From Promethearchaeota archaeon (GTDB lineage: Archaea; Asgardarchaeota; Lokiarchaeia; Sigyniarchaeales; SOKP01), in contig JAGXNO010000011.1 in the NCBI GenBank assembly GCA_019894975.1, forward strand, positions 1 to 64,000: 64,000 nucleotides of DNA. The letters run 5' to 3'. The position numbers were made by a program, and so were the translations under genes. The notes under the pieces were generated by a model, which saw only the letters and a program-made list of their open reading frames with translations, made no database searches and was not told the DNA's origin. Below, in pieces: positions 55,474 to 64,000 of this stretch. Every line of letters starts with the position of its first letter. The stretch's first letter is position 1.

Positions 55474-56430
55474 ATGACTATTAGTGTTATTATAACAAGA
55501 AACTTTGATCATATGAGTAAAGCAGCTGCTGAAATAGTGAAAAAGATTATTATACAATCATTAAAAGAAAAAAATGAATTCGTTATTGGGTTAGCCACAG
55601 GGAATTCACCTAGCGGAATGTATAAAAACTTAGCGCGGATGGCTAATTCTGGTGAATTTGACAGTTCTCGGATTCGTAGTTTTAACCTTGATGAATATGT
55701 AGGACTCCCTGGTGAAAATCCTCAACAACGAATGCTACACCCAGAGAGTTATTGTTATTTTATGATTCAAGAATTTTTTGGTCTTCTTGATAAAAAATTC
55801 ATCGAAACCTCGGTTCCTTATGGTTGTTTGATTGATCAACAACAATTAATAAATGAACTTGATGCACATCCAGAAGACTGGAGTGAATTGGGTACAGATG
55901 CAGGTAAATCGATATCAATTAAAGAAAATTCAGCCTCAGATTATTTAAGGTGGATTCAAGAATCAATATTAGAAGGATATGCTCAAAAAATTGCAGATGT
56001 GGGTGGCATTGATCTACATATAATAGGCGTTGGAGGTCGTGGTCATGTTGCTTTCCATGAATCAGGAATACCTTTTGAAGGGAGTAACGTTTTATTAGTA
56101 AAACTTGACGATAATACAGTAGAAAATGCTGTGACAGATGGTCACTTCGCAACCAAAGATAATTCCCCCAAGTATGCCATCAGTATGGGAGCTGAACTAG
56201 TATATAAAGCAAAGGAAATTTTATTGTTAGCTAATGGGGAACGTAAGGTTGAATCAGTCACTAAATCGTTGTTAAATGATCCAACTCCAGATATTCCAAT
56301 TTCTTATGGTCAGATTTATTCTAATAATGGGGGTAACTTAACTTATGTATTAGACAAAATCGCTGGTCGAGAACTCCTTGATAATAAAGAAGTACTTACA
56401 AAAAAAGGCATAAAAATTAAAGAAGTATAG
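55474..56430 (+). CDS. Glucosamine-6-phosphate deaminase-like protein
   Basis: A 318-residue NagB/SIS-like sugar isomerase. VIGLATGNSPSGMYKNL binds phosphate; FNLDEYVGL has the catalytic Asp/Glu; IDLHIIGVGGRGHVAFHESG is the conserved loop. An extra region (about 110-150) is longer than in bacterial NagB. It either deaminates glucosamine-6-phosphate or, in archaea, may act in the reverse, synthetic direction. It is divergent from glmS, with a 261-nt shared region that holds only AT-rich promoter-like sequence. Confidence 0.87.
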   Translation: MTISVIITRNFDHMSKAAAEIVKKIIIQSLKEKNEFVIGLATGNSPSGMYKNLARMANSGEFDSSRIRSFNLDEYVGLPGENPQQRMLHPESYCYFMIQEFFGLLDKKFIETSVPYGCLIDQQQLINELDAHPEDWSELGTDAGKSISIKENSASDYLRWIQESILEGYAQKIADVGGIDLHIIGVGGRGHVAFHESGIPFEGSNVLLVKLDDNTVENAVTDGHFATKDNSPKYAISMGAELVYKAKEILLLANGERKVESVTKSLLNDPTPDIPISYGQIYSNNGGNLTYVLDKIAGRELLDNKEVLTKKGIKIKEV

Positions 56431-56478
56431 TGAAATATTTTAATATCCTTTCTTATTGATTATTTAACTTTTTTTCAA

Positions 56479-57906
56479 CTAGATTAAGTTAAGTTTCTCC
56501 ATTTTTATCTTCGCTTGATCATTTACCAGTTTTGAAGATTCTAGATTAACACTTGATTCCCCAGTAAGTCTTAAATAAGGACTCGTTCCTGAACGCCTAA
56601 TAAGAATCCAACCATCGTTGTAAGCAAGTCTAACTCCGTCCATTTTGTTAATATTCGTTATTTTCTTTCCTAGAGAATCTAACGTCTCCGTCATTTCTTC
56701 AATGATTTTTTTGTTTATATCCTCTGTAAATGGAATATCAACTTTTAATGGAAACTTAGTTTCGTAAAATGGGTATTCTGGAATTTTTTTTAATATTTCT
56801 TTTAAGGGTTTTCCCGATTCCACAATCATTCTTAAGATTTTAGCGATAGTGACTATCGAATCGGGTCCAAGATGGGTACTAGGCCATATATATGTACCTG
56901 AAGTTTCTCCACCTAAGAATCCACCATGTTCTTTTATAGCAATAGCCACTTTAATATCCCCGACTTCAGTTCTCAATACTTCACATCCAAGAGGATTTAA
57001 GACATCTTCCATTAAGCTCGATGAATTAATTGCGGTGGATACCTTCATTTTCTCCTTAGGGATTTTATCTCTATATCGCTCTAAGTAATCAATTGCCATT
57101 AATGTCAAGAGACGTATTGGATCAACAATTTCTCCATTTTCATCTAAAAAAATAACTCTATCGGCATCACCATCAAGAGCAATTCCGATATCACTTTTAT
57201 CTGAAGATTTCAAAAATTTAGAAAGTTGAATTAAATTTTCTTTACTTGGTTCTGAATTGCGTCCAGGGAATTTACCATCCATTTGTGCATTAATAGTCAT
57301 AATTTTTACATTATAGGTGCTTAATAATTTGGGGACTATATCACATCCCGCTCCATTTCCTGGATCCAGTATAACATTTAATGAACTTCCATCAAACTTG
57401 ATCCTGTTGGTTACGTCTTGAATATGTATATCATTAATATCTTCGACATTAGTTACTTTTCCTACCTCATCCCAATTGATATCCACAAATTTTTTATCGT
57501 TATAGATCCTTTCAATTTCTTCTTCTTGTTCAGGTATATATCCCATTCCAGAAGGATTCCAGATTTTTAGACCGATATATTCTGGTGTATTATGTGATGC
57601 CGTAATCATAACACCACAATCTGCTTTTAAATATTTTAGCGACATTGCTAAAGTAGGAGTTGTTACTATCCCTAGAGTTTTTACATTACATCCAGTACTT
57701 ACAAGTCCAGAAATTAAAGCATATTCTATTGGTAACGCAGAAGTTCTAATGTCTTTTCCAATGACAACTGTACTTTTACTTTTTAGATATGTTCCTAATG
57801 CAAGGCCCACATCTAAAGCCATTTGAGGAGTAAACATAACGTCTGATTCACTATAATTTTGAAACACTCGACGAATACCAGAAGTGCCAAAAATAATACC
57901 TGCCAT
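56479..57906 (-). CDS. glmM: Phosphoglucosamine/phosphohexose mutase
   Basis: A 475-residue active-looking alpha-D-phosphohexomutase. Phospho-Ser loop MITASHNTPEY, Mg loop ALDGDADRVIF, sugar loop GGETSGTYIW and phosphate loop RRSGTSPYLR are all intact. With glmS and the nagB-like gene beside it, glucosamine-6-phosphate to -1-phosphate conversion is the likely reaction; mannose or glucose is possible. It is the catalytic contrast to the degenerate homologue at 18.7 kb. Convergent with the nagB-like gene, with a 48-nt gap. Confidence 0.88.
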   Translation of the reverse strand: MAGIIFGTSGIRRVFQNYSESDVMFTPQMALDVGLALGTYLKSKSTVVIGKDIRTSALPIEYALISGLVSTGCNVKTLGIVTTPTLAMSLKYLKADCGVMITASHNTPEYIGLKIWNPSGMGYIPEQEEEIERIYNDKKFVDINWDEVGKVTNVEDINDIHIQDVTNRIKFDGSSLNVILDPGNGAGCDIVPKLLSTYNVKIMTINAQMDGKFPGRNSEPSKENLIQLSKFLKSSDKSDIGIALDGDADRVIFLDENGEIVDPIRLLTLMAIDYLERYRDKIPKEKMKVSTAINSSSLMEDVLNPLGCEVLRTEVGDIKVAIAIKEHGGFLGGETSGTYIWPSTHLGPDSIVTIAKILRMIVESGKPLKEILKKIPEYPFYETKFPLKVDIPFTEDINKKIIEEMTETLDSLGKKITNINKMDGVRLAYNDGWILIRRSGTSPYLRLTGESSVNLESSKLVNDQAKIKMEKLNLI

Positions 57907-58415
57907 TATATTATCACTCTTAGGTAAATTTTATTATAAAATATTCTTAATGTAAGATAGAATAGTATAATAAAGATCTCTAATAATCTTTTCTGAATCT
58001 ACTGAGTATCTTATTAGGATAAGAATTATGATCGTAGTGACAAACACAACCTTATTGAAGGATTAAAAATCGCATCCCATCCTGGTTGCCATTATAACAA
58101 ACCAAGTGAATTTTTTTAGGTTTTGATTCTTATATTTTAAGATCGAAATTGATCTGCGAGTTTCAAAGATCTCTAAGAATAATAAAGTTACTATTGCAAT
58201 GGATGGGGCTGATAAGGAATGACCGATAATATCACAATAAGAAGTTTGGTTGAGATTTTGTCCTCTGAACTAGTATTTTTTTCAGTAATTTTTGTTTTCA
58301 CCTTTTAAACTAAAATTTTATTTAAATTTTTTAAAGAATAGTTTATTTCATTGAAATTTAAAACTAGTCTTAAATTGTTATAAGACAATTTTTTATATTA
58401 ATATAAAAAAACAAT
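57907..58415. other. Intergenic region with gene relic
   Basis: About 510 bases between glmM and the MFS gene. No intact gene is seen; all frames are broken. A 33-codon fragment at 58018-58119 looks like a remnant of a cysteine-rich Fe-S protein. A second short open piece at about 58140-58220 reads KVTIAMDGADKE before a stop. The rest is AT-rich and unremarkable. Confidence 0.45.
58018..58119 (+). pseudogene. Relic of a cysteine-rich CCG-domain (HdrB-like) protein
   Basis: A 33-codon frame between in-frame stops reads EGLKIASHPGCHYNKPSEFF, close to the H-x-G-C-H-x-x-x-P pattern of the cysteine-rich domains of heterodisulfide reductase B. Flanking sequence has stops in all frames. No start, RBS or second half is found. 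A chance match is possible with so short a segment. Confidence 0.3.
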
Positions 58416-59606
58416 TCAATTTCTCTTTCTATGAATACCAAATAGAATTATTGCTGCAAATAATGGGACTATTATTCCCAAAATTATCATTGCCTGGGAG
58501 CCCCAAAAGTCAAAAATTAATCCTGAGATCGGCGCACCGATCGCTATCCCCGCAACAACTAACGCATAGAAAGTTCCTGTTGCCACCCCACGATTAGATT
58601 CACTAGTATTATTTCTAATGATTCCCGCGGATGTGGGGAATATCATTCCATGTCCAATTCCAAAAATGATCATACCTAGTATGGGAATTGGTAACGATGT
58701 AGAGAAAATTAATACAAAAAAACTAAATGAGACAAAAATTAAGCCGTAGGTCATTATTCTCGACTTTCCTGTTCTGTCACTTAAAATACCAGAAGGATAA
58801 TGAACTATAATCGATAATAACACTAAAATGCTGAATATCATCCCAATTTGACCATCGGTATAACTTGAATCTTTTAAAAGGATGGAATAAGTAGCGGTTA
58901 TAATTCCCAAATTAAAATTTAAGGCCAAAATACTCAAATAAGGAGCAAACATCTTCTTTGAGAAAATTGTGTGCTTAAAAATTGCAATTTCTTCCTTAAG
59001 GTTTAATTTTTCTTTAACGGGTTGATAAATTTTAGGCAGTAAAAGAGAGGTAATAGCCATTACAAACAAGATCATAGCAATTATAAAGAACAGATTTTTA
59101 TATCCTAATCCTTGTGCACCCATTCCCCCAATCATAAATCCAAATAAAAGAGCTATACCAAAGGAGATTCCGTATAAAGCCATCCCTCTTCCACTTTTTT
59201 CTTTTGGTGTCGCATCAGATAAATATGCCATGGTTCCTGGACCACCAAAACCACCTCCTAGGCCATGGATAATTCTTGCAAAGAGTAAGAAATAGGGATC
59301 CTGAGCGAGGGAATATAATAGTATTGAAAATCCATCTAAAACAATACCAACAGCTATTAGAACTTTTCTTCCGATTTTATCAACAAATCTACCCGCTATT
59401 ATATTTGCGGGAATATGAGTCATTGAATATGCACCAACAATAATTGAGGCAAGAATTACCGAAGCACCTAAATCAACTGCATAATTAGAGATTATAGGGA
59501 TTGCAACAGTACTATCAAAATTTACTATAAATGTTAAAGCCAATACTAAAAAATAGGACCGTTTCCCAATCTTAGTTGATATTTTTTCTTGTGAATTCTT
59601 ATTCAT
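58416..59606 (-). CDS. Major facilitator superfamily transporter
   Basis: A 396-residue transporter with about twelve membrane helices. The loop 2-3 motif is IAGRFVDKIGRKVLIAVG (normal GxxxDRxGRR form) and IIHGLGGGFGGPGTMAYLSDATPKEKSGRGMALYG covers helices 4-5. A second LSDRTGKSRIM loop lies in the C-terminal half. It probably exports a drug-like compound or takes up a sugar or ion; the substrate is unknown. It starts with ATG 59606 just after an AT-rich promoter-like stretch. Confidence 0.88.
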   Translation of the reverse strand: MNKNSQEKISTKIGKRSYFLVLALTFIVNFDSTVAIPIISNYAVDLGASVILASIIVGAYSMTHIPANIIAGRFVDKIGRKVLIAVGIVLDGFSILLYSLAQDPYFLLFARIIHGLGGGFGGPGTMAYLSDATPKEKSGRGMALYGISFGIALLFGFMIGGMGAQGLGYKNLFFIIAMILFVMAITSLLLPKIYQPVKEKLNLKEEIAIFKHTIFSKKMFAPYLSILALNFNLGIITATYSILLKDSSYTDGQIGMIFSILVLLSIIVHYPSGILSDRTGKSRIMTYGLIFVSFSFFVLIFSTSLPIPILGMIIFGIGHGMIFPTSAGIIRNNTSESNRGVATGTFYALVVAGIAIGAPISGLIFDFWGSQAMIILGIIVPLFAAIILFGIHRKRN

Positions 59607-59734
59607 GCGTTTTAACTATTGATGATGAATTCTAAAAACTTTATGAATTATAAAGATTAAATCCGTTTAAAATCATTTTATATCTATCATAAGTCCAATT
59701 CAATTATTATTCAAATTAATCTGAAATTGTTAAT

Positions 59735-60070
59735 ATGAGTTTTCCTAAAGAAAATTTAGAAAGAGAGAAAATAACATTACATACAATGATAAACATGTAT
59801 TGTAAGAAATCTCACGACTCGACCAATCAGTCGTGTTCAGAATGTATGGAATTATTCAAATATGCTGAAGAGCGTCTTAAGCTTTGTCGTTTTGGGGAAG
59901 ATAAACCAACATGCGAAAAATGTCCAATTCACTGTTATAAACCTGAAATGAGAGAGAAAGTCCGAAATGTAATGAGATATTCTGGACCACGAATGATATA
60001 TTCTCACCCAATAATGGGATTTCGACATCTCTTTAAGCAATTGAAGAAAACTAAGAATTTTGAGTTATAA
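59735..60070 (+). CDS. YgbA-type (nitrous-oxide-stimulated promoter family) protein
   Basis: A 111-residue cysteine-rich protein matching the YgbA_NO family: REKITLHTMINMYCKK, CSECMELFKYAEERLKLC, TCEKCPIHCYKPEMREKVRNVMRYSGPRMIYSHP. The cysteines probably bind metal or an Fe-S cluster. Family members are linked to nitric-oxide or nitrosative stress in bacteria, where the gene is induced by NO; the biochemical role is unknown. It stands alone and is divergent from the MFS gene. Confidence 0.85.
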   Translation: MSFPKENLEREKITLHTMINMYCKKSHDSTNQSCSECMELFKYAEERLKLCRFGEDKPTCEKCPIHCYKPEMREKVRNVMRYSGPRMIYSHPIMGFRHLFKQLKKTKNFEL

Positions 60071-60183
60071 GCTTAAAATGACATCAAATATTCATGAAAA
60101 TTTATTAGGAATAAAGAAAAAGTATTAATTGACTTTATACCATAATTTAGATAACCAACTAATAGTCTTATCTCTCTCTGATA

Positions 60184-61662
60184 ATGATTTTTCAAGGATT
60201 ATTTAATATCTTAGATTTGTATTTTGATGATGTCGATCTTTTTTACAACAATATTGACCATTATTTTCAAGATAAAATCATTGCTACTTTCGGAAATAAT
60301 CCAATCAAGGAAGAGGTTTTATGCCAACAGCTTGTAGAAATTATATCATATTTTTCTGATGCTTTCATTGAATTAGGCTTTGAATTAGATGAAGTTGAGA
60401 GAACTTTTTCAGATCCCCATTTAGGAATTGAAGAAAAGGATAGGGAAATGATTTATTCACCCCTAGAGCTATATGAGAGAAAACTGGCACCATTTATTTA
60501 CGAATTCTTTTTTGAAAAGATTGTAGATTACCTAGTTGATGATGAAATTGCACCATTAATGTTAAAGTTAAAATCTGAAGGTTTTTTGCCAATAGAATTT
60601 ATAATGGAATTAAGAATTCTGAAGGATATGCTTGGACGTTATCCAAAGAAACGAGAAAATTTACGAAAATACACTCAAATTCAAAAACGAATTATTAGGA
60701 AATTTCAAGAAAACAGAGCAAAAATTGAAAGTTTAGAAGAAATAAAAGAACCAGAATATAAACTACAAGTTATCTATCTAATATATCGGATAATCCATTT
60801 TTTTGAGCTTCAGAATGAATTTGATTTTTCTTCTATAAAAGCTTATATTAGAGACAATGTAGATGAATGGCTTATTGATGTCCCATTAGTAACTTTAAAG
60901 AATCCAGATATCTATTTCTGCGGTATCTATTTAGCAATGAATTTAGGAATAGAGCTTGATAATGATAAAATTAATGATTTTCTTTTAGATTTAAGTATTG
61001 AAGCAGGTGATAGATACGAATCTCCAATTATTGAAGCAACAGATGGAGTTTATTATTTTACTAAAGCAACTGAAATGATGGGACTGTTTTTAAGCATAGA
61101 TCAATTAAAGGGAATAATAAGGATCAAGCCAGAGTATTTAGATTCAAATCATCTGAAAAATCTTGAAACATCTCAATTAGTAGTTATTCTAAAATTATTT
61201 CTTCAGTTAGGACTAAAAAAAATTGAAACCGAAAATAATGCAATTACTGAAGAAATAGAAAGACGGATTAGTCCTGAAGGAATTAAACAATTCAGAGACG
61301 GTTTTGTCTCATCAGAGGCTACATATTATGTCCTGTTTAACCATTATATGAACAACACTCTAGAGAAGTTAAAAGAACTTGATATTTTAGGCAATGTAGT
61401 TTCGAGGATTTACCGTAACCTGGAACTACTAGATTTTTCAATAGATACGAATTTTGATCTAATTAGTGAATTATTTTATTCACTGGAAAGTTTAAAGTTG
61501 TTTAATTGTATCGAAACTAAAGAAATGATAATTCATTTGGCTAAATATTTATTTCCGCCAGAACTTGTAAAGAGAATTTTAGATAGTAAAGAATTAATCA
61601 GATATAAAGCTAAATTTCGGCATTTAAAGGTAAATAGAATTACCGGGGAGACAATCTACTAA
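60184..61662 (+). CDS. Helical-repeat protein, possibly prenyltransferase/cyclase toroid-like
   Basis: A 492-residue soluble protein. The C-terminal half contains repeats of about 50 residues with features of alpha/alpha-toroid prenyltransferases and terpene cyclases: NPDIYFCGIYLAMNLGIELDNDKINDFLLDL, TDGVYYFTKATEMMGLFLS and GFVSSEATYYVLFNHYMNN. No typical catalytic Asp/His/Cys zinc site of a prenyltransferase beta subunit is clear. The N-terminal part is charged and helical. The family is uncertain. It lies 115 nt before the FAD-linked oxidase gene. Confidence 0.5.
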   Translation: MIFQGLFNILDLYFDDVDLFYNNIDHYFQDKIIATFGNNPIKEEVLCQQLVEIISYFSDAFIELGFELDEVERTFSDPHLGIEEKDREMIYSPLELYERKLAPFIYEFFFEKIVDYLVDDEIAPLMLKLKSEGFLPIEFIMELRILKDMLGRYPKKRENLRKYTQIQKRIIRKFQENRAKIESLEEIKEPEYKLQVIYLIYRIIHFFELQNEFDFSSIKAYIRDNVDEWLIDVPLVTLKNPDIYFCGIYLAMNLGIELDNDKINDFLLDLSIEAGDRYESPIIEATDGVYYFTKATEMMGLFLSIDQLKGIIRIKPEYLDSNHLKNLETSQLVVILKLFLQLGLKKIETENNAITEEIERRISPEGIKQFRDGFVSSEATYYVLFNHYMNNTLEKLKELDILGNVVSRIYRNLELLDFSIDTNFDLISELFYSLESLKLFNCIETKEMIIHLAKYLFPPELVKRILDSKELIRYKAKFRHLKVNRITGETIY

Positions 61663-61777
61663 GCTTGAATATATAATATTGTTTTTCTTCCCCATTATTA
61701 ATAGAAAATGAGATAAATAATAATTTTTAATTGATTTAAACATTTAACTAAAATAATAAAATTTTCTTCTGATATTA

Positions 61778-63256
61778 ATGGATTTAAAAGAATTTGAACT
61801 GATTTATAAAGAAAATCGAGTAATCATTAAAGATAAACCAGAAATTGAATCTAAATTAAAGAAGATTGTTGGATTGAATAATATTTCCACTAAAGAGGTA
61901 GATCTCTTAGCATATACAAAAGATTCAACATTATTAGCATTCAATTGGGAAATAGAAGGAAAAATTGCCGGTCTTCCTGATTATATTACATGGCCTGAAA
62001 CAACAGAACAAATTAGCGAAATCTTGAAATTAGCTAATCGAGAAAAAATTCCGGTGATTCCCTATGGAGAAGGATCTGGGGTGGTTGGAGGTGCAATACC
62101 ACTCTATGGGGGGATTATTATCGATATGAAGAAATTTAATAGAGTACTAGAAATTAATGATAAAAATCTAACCGTTACTGCGGAAGCTGGTATTAATGGT
62201 ATGAATTTAGAACGACATTTAAATGCTAAAGGATATACTTCAGGTCATATACCTCAATCGTTATATATTTCCTCATTAGGTGGCTGGATTGCTCATCGTG
62301 CGGCTGGTCAATTTAGTACCAAATATGGCAAAATTGAAGATATTGTAATGGGGATGGAAATTATATTACCACAGGGTGAATTAATTAAGTTTAAAACAAT
62401 TCCAAGGGCTTCAACAGGACCACAGCTTGATAAATTATTCATAGGAGGAGAAGGAACATTAGGTATTGTAACTAAAGCTACATTAAAAATTTGGCCTTAT
62501 CCAGAAAAAAGATCTTTAATTTCTTATGCTTTTTCTACTATAGAAAAATCGTTTGATGCAGTAAGAGAGATTCTGCGGGAACAAATTTATCCTGCAGTGG
62601 TTAGAATATATGATAAGTTTGAAACCGCTCGACATTTTCCTGATAACATTAAAGCAAAAGATAAGGTAATGACTATTTTTGTCTGTGAAGGAAATTCAAA
62701 ATTAGTTGATCTAGAAGAATCTATAACAAGAGAAAAATGTGAGTTAAATTCAGGAATAGATTGTGGAGACACTCCGGTAGAACATTGGATTGAAAGTAGA
62801 TTTCGTGTTACTGAAACATCATCAATGCCTCCTTATAAAATTGTATTCGACACTCTTGAAGTGGCTTCTTTATGGGATAATGCTGCTGAAATATATCATC
62901 ATGTTTTAGAATCTATGAACAAATTCAAGGGAGTGTTAATGATTACTGCGCATGTTTCTCATTTTTACCCAAATGGAGTCGGAATCTACTTCTCATTTGG
63001 GGGTGTGCCGCCAAGAGGAATTTCCGATTTAAAATTCTATCAAGATTGTTGGGATACTATAATCAAAGGTGTATTAGATGCAGGTGGCTCAATTGCACAC
63101 CATCATGGGATTGGGATCAATAGATCTCATTGGATGGATAGAGAATGGGGGAATGCGATGAGTACCCTAAGACAGATTAAAAATATGCTTGATCCAAACA
63201 ATATATTGAATCCCGGTAAAATTTATACGGAGACTTGGAAAAGAGGTGAAGATTAA
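61778..63256 (+). CDS. FAD-linked oxidase (GlcD/alkyl-DHAP-synthase-like)
   Basis: A 492-residue flavoprotein of the PCMH-type FAD family. PVIPYGEGSGVVGGAIPLYGG binds FAD diphosphate; GHIPQSLYISSLGGWIAHRAAGQFSTKYGKIEDIV and GGEGTLGIVTKATLK follow. The C-terminal IAHHHGIGINRSHWMDREWG and NMLDPNNILNPGKI match both alkyl-DHAP synthases, with their HHHG motif, and D-lactate/glycolate dehydrogenases. The downstream Fe-S gene starts directly after the stop, favouring an oxidoreductase of the GlcD-GlcF type. The substrate is uncertain. Confidence 0.8.
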   Translation: MDLKEFELIYKENRVIIKDKPEIESKLKKIVGLNNISTKEVDLLAYTKDSTLLAFNWEIEGKIAGLPDYITWPETTEQISEILKLANREKIPVIPYGEGSGVVGGAIPLYGGIIIDMKKFNRVLEINDKNLTVTAEAGINGMNLERHLNAKGYTSGHIPQSLYISSLGGWIAHRAAGQFSTKYGKIEDIVMGMEIILPQGELIKFKTIPRASTGPQLDKLFIGGEGTLGIVTKATLKIWPYPEKRSLISYAFSTIEKSFDAVREILREQIYPAVVRIYDKFETARHFPDNIKAKDKVMTIFVCEGNSKLVDLEESITREKCELNSGIDCGDTPVEHWIESRFRVTETSSMPPYKIVFDTLEVASLWDNAAEIYHHVLESMNKFKGVLMITAHVSHFYPNGVGIYFSFGGVPPRGISDLKFYQDCWDTIIKGVLDAGGSIAHHHGIGINRSHWMDREWGNAMSTLRQIKNMLDPNNILNPGKIYTETWKRGED

Positions 63257-64000
63257 ATGGGAGTCGAAGAGACATTAAAAAAATATTCATGGATGGTGCC
63301 TCTCCTTCAGAAAGCTGATAGAGAAACCAGAGCGATACTAATGAAAAACTTTAGGCAAAGAAAGAAAAATTTCTTTCCTAAAGGTGATTTCAAGGCTGAT
63401 GTAGATAATCTGATAAAATGTATGCTTTGCCCAAACATGTGCCGCTTTGATTGTGGTAGTCTCCAAGCCACAAACACAGAATCTATGAGCCCCGCTTATA
63501 AGGCAAGAATAGGTTATTATCTTTCTATAGGGAAAATAGATCCAAGTGATCCTGCAAATAAAGATTTTATTGATTTAATGTACAAGTGTACAAATGAAGA
63601 AACATGTAAAATATGGTGCCCTTTTGATTTTTCAGTAGTTTCTCTCCTAGAATCTGTGAGGGATGATTTAACAGATAAAGGATTAATGCCCGATTATCTT
63701 AAACCACGAATTCAAAACTTAAAGAACACGAAGACTATCGAAGATTACGACATATATAAAACATATAAGGAAAAAGGAATTGAAGATATTGAAACTGATG
63801 GAAAAGACGAGGTTTATTATTATATTGGATGTGAAATGATGAAATTTCCAGAGGTAGTTAAAGCTAATATTGAAATATTAAAAAAGGCAGGAATAAAATT
63901 CTCAACTAACCTAGAAAAAAAGATGTGTTGTGGTGGTCCAATGTTTAATATTAGAGATCTGAATACTGCTAAAGAGTTTGCAGAGAAAAATAAAGTACTT
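63257..64000 (+). CDS. Fe-S oxidoreductase subunit (HdrD/GlcF-like), partial
   Basis: The first 248 codons of a (4Fe-4S)/CCG-domain protein that runs off the window. The N-terminal cysteines KCMLCPNMCRFDC and KCTNEETCKIWCP are cluster ligands; CCGGP near the end begins a CCG domain. It follows the FAD-linked oxidase with no gap (TAA ATG) and would pass its electrons to a membrane or soluble carrier. HdrD, GlcF and similar proteins cannot be separated without the missing C-terminal part. Confidence 0.87.
   Translation, partial: MGVEETLKKYSWMVPLLQKADRETRAILMKNFRQRKKNFFPKGDFKADVDNLIKCMLCPNMCRFDCGSLQATNTESMSPAYKARIGYYLSIGKIDPSDPANKDFIDLMYKCTNEETCKIWCPFDFSVVSLLESVRDDLTDKGLMPDYLKPRIQNLKNTKTIEDYDIYKTYKEKGIEDIETDGKDEVYYYIGCEMMKFPEVVKANIEILKKAGIKFSTNLEKKMCCGGPMFNIRDLNTAKEFAEKNKVL

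Noticed and set aside
58140..58345. HPr-like or phosphocarrier remnant (KVTIAMDGADKE)
   Set aside because: The motif is short and ends at a stop. The next open piece in another frame (starting MTDNITIRSLVEIL) does not extend a known family, so the likeness is probably chance.
1..64000. CRISPR array, insertion sequence or integrated virus
   Set aside because: No direct-repeat/spacer pattern, no transposase or integrase motif and no phage structural genes were seen on either strand.

Overview
This window is AT-rich archaeal DNA and most likely comes from an Asgard archaeon, probably of the Lokiarchaeia type (inference). Archaeal markers are Alba, RadA, the tRNA-splicing endonuclease EndA, an archaeal CO dehydrogenase/acetyl-CoA synthase alpha subunit (CdhA) and a complete A-type ATP synthase operon. 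The Asgard hint is an Arf-like GTPase fused to a longin-like N-terminal region, together with zinc-ribbon and coiled-coil proteins and an AT-rich gene-dense layout. I saw no rRNA, tRNA, CRISPR array, insertion sequence or phage genes.

Layout. 1-8.1 kb: the start of cdhA, a DUF1295 membrane enzyme, alba, a V4R protein, the longin/Arf-like GTPase, a zinc-ribbon protein with tryptophan repeats and a 2-hydroxyacid dehydrogenase. 8.6-20.1 kb: a ribbon-helix-helix regulator, then a sugar/glucan neighbourhood (GalT-like protein, sugar-1-phosphate nucleotidyltransferase, two GH57 glucan enzymes, a phosphohexomutase homologue that has lost its catalytic residues) interleaved with two universal stress proteins and a SpoU methyltransferase. 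21-27.7 kb: radA, two OsmC paralogues, a coiled-coil/PfkB/YdjM operon, MEMO and endA. 27.8-39.9 kb: a minus-strand A-ATPase operon in the order DUF47, K, C, H, F, E, A, B, D, I, zinc-ribbon membrane protein, and a second complete A subunit. 40-49 kb: enoyl-CoA hydratase, VIT-like protein, and a 2-hydroxyacyl-CoA dehydratase module (activator, beta-like, alpha-like and a second alpha-like subunit). 49.7-57.9 kb: a GH13 enzyme and amino-sugar genes (left-handed beta-helix protein, glmS, nagB-like, glmM). 58-64 kb: MFS transporter, YgbA-type protein, a toroid-like protein, an FAD-linked oxidase with alkyl-DHAP-synthase-like motifs and its Fe-S partner, cut by the window edge.

Together the genes suggest an anaerobic lifestyle: Wood-Ljungdahl carbon metabolism, dehydration of 2-hydroxyacyl-CoA (amino-acid fermentation type), glucan storage or turnover, UDP-GlcNAc-type sugar synthesis and an ion-driven ATP synthase.

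The most unusual observations are: (1) several genes whose conserved reading frame starts at AUU, AUA or AUC, placed 5-9 nt after a GGTGA/GAGGT Shine-Dalgarno sequence, with AtpE, YdjM and AtpD the clearest; (2) a dehydratase activator gene interrupted exactly at its Fe-S cysteine loop by an about 30-nt insert that forms an 11-bp hairpin and carries an in-frame TAA; (3) a second A-ATPase catalytic subunit with Pro in place of the conserved Arg next to the catalytic Glu; (4) a phosphohexomutase homologue with Glu in place of the phospho-serine. All positions and motifs were read by eye; no alignment or database search was run.
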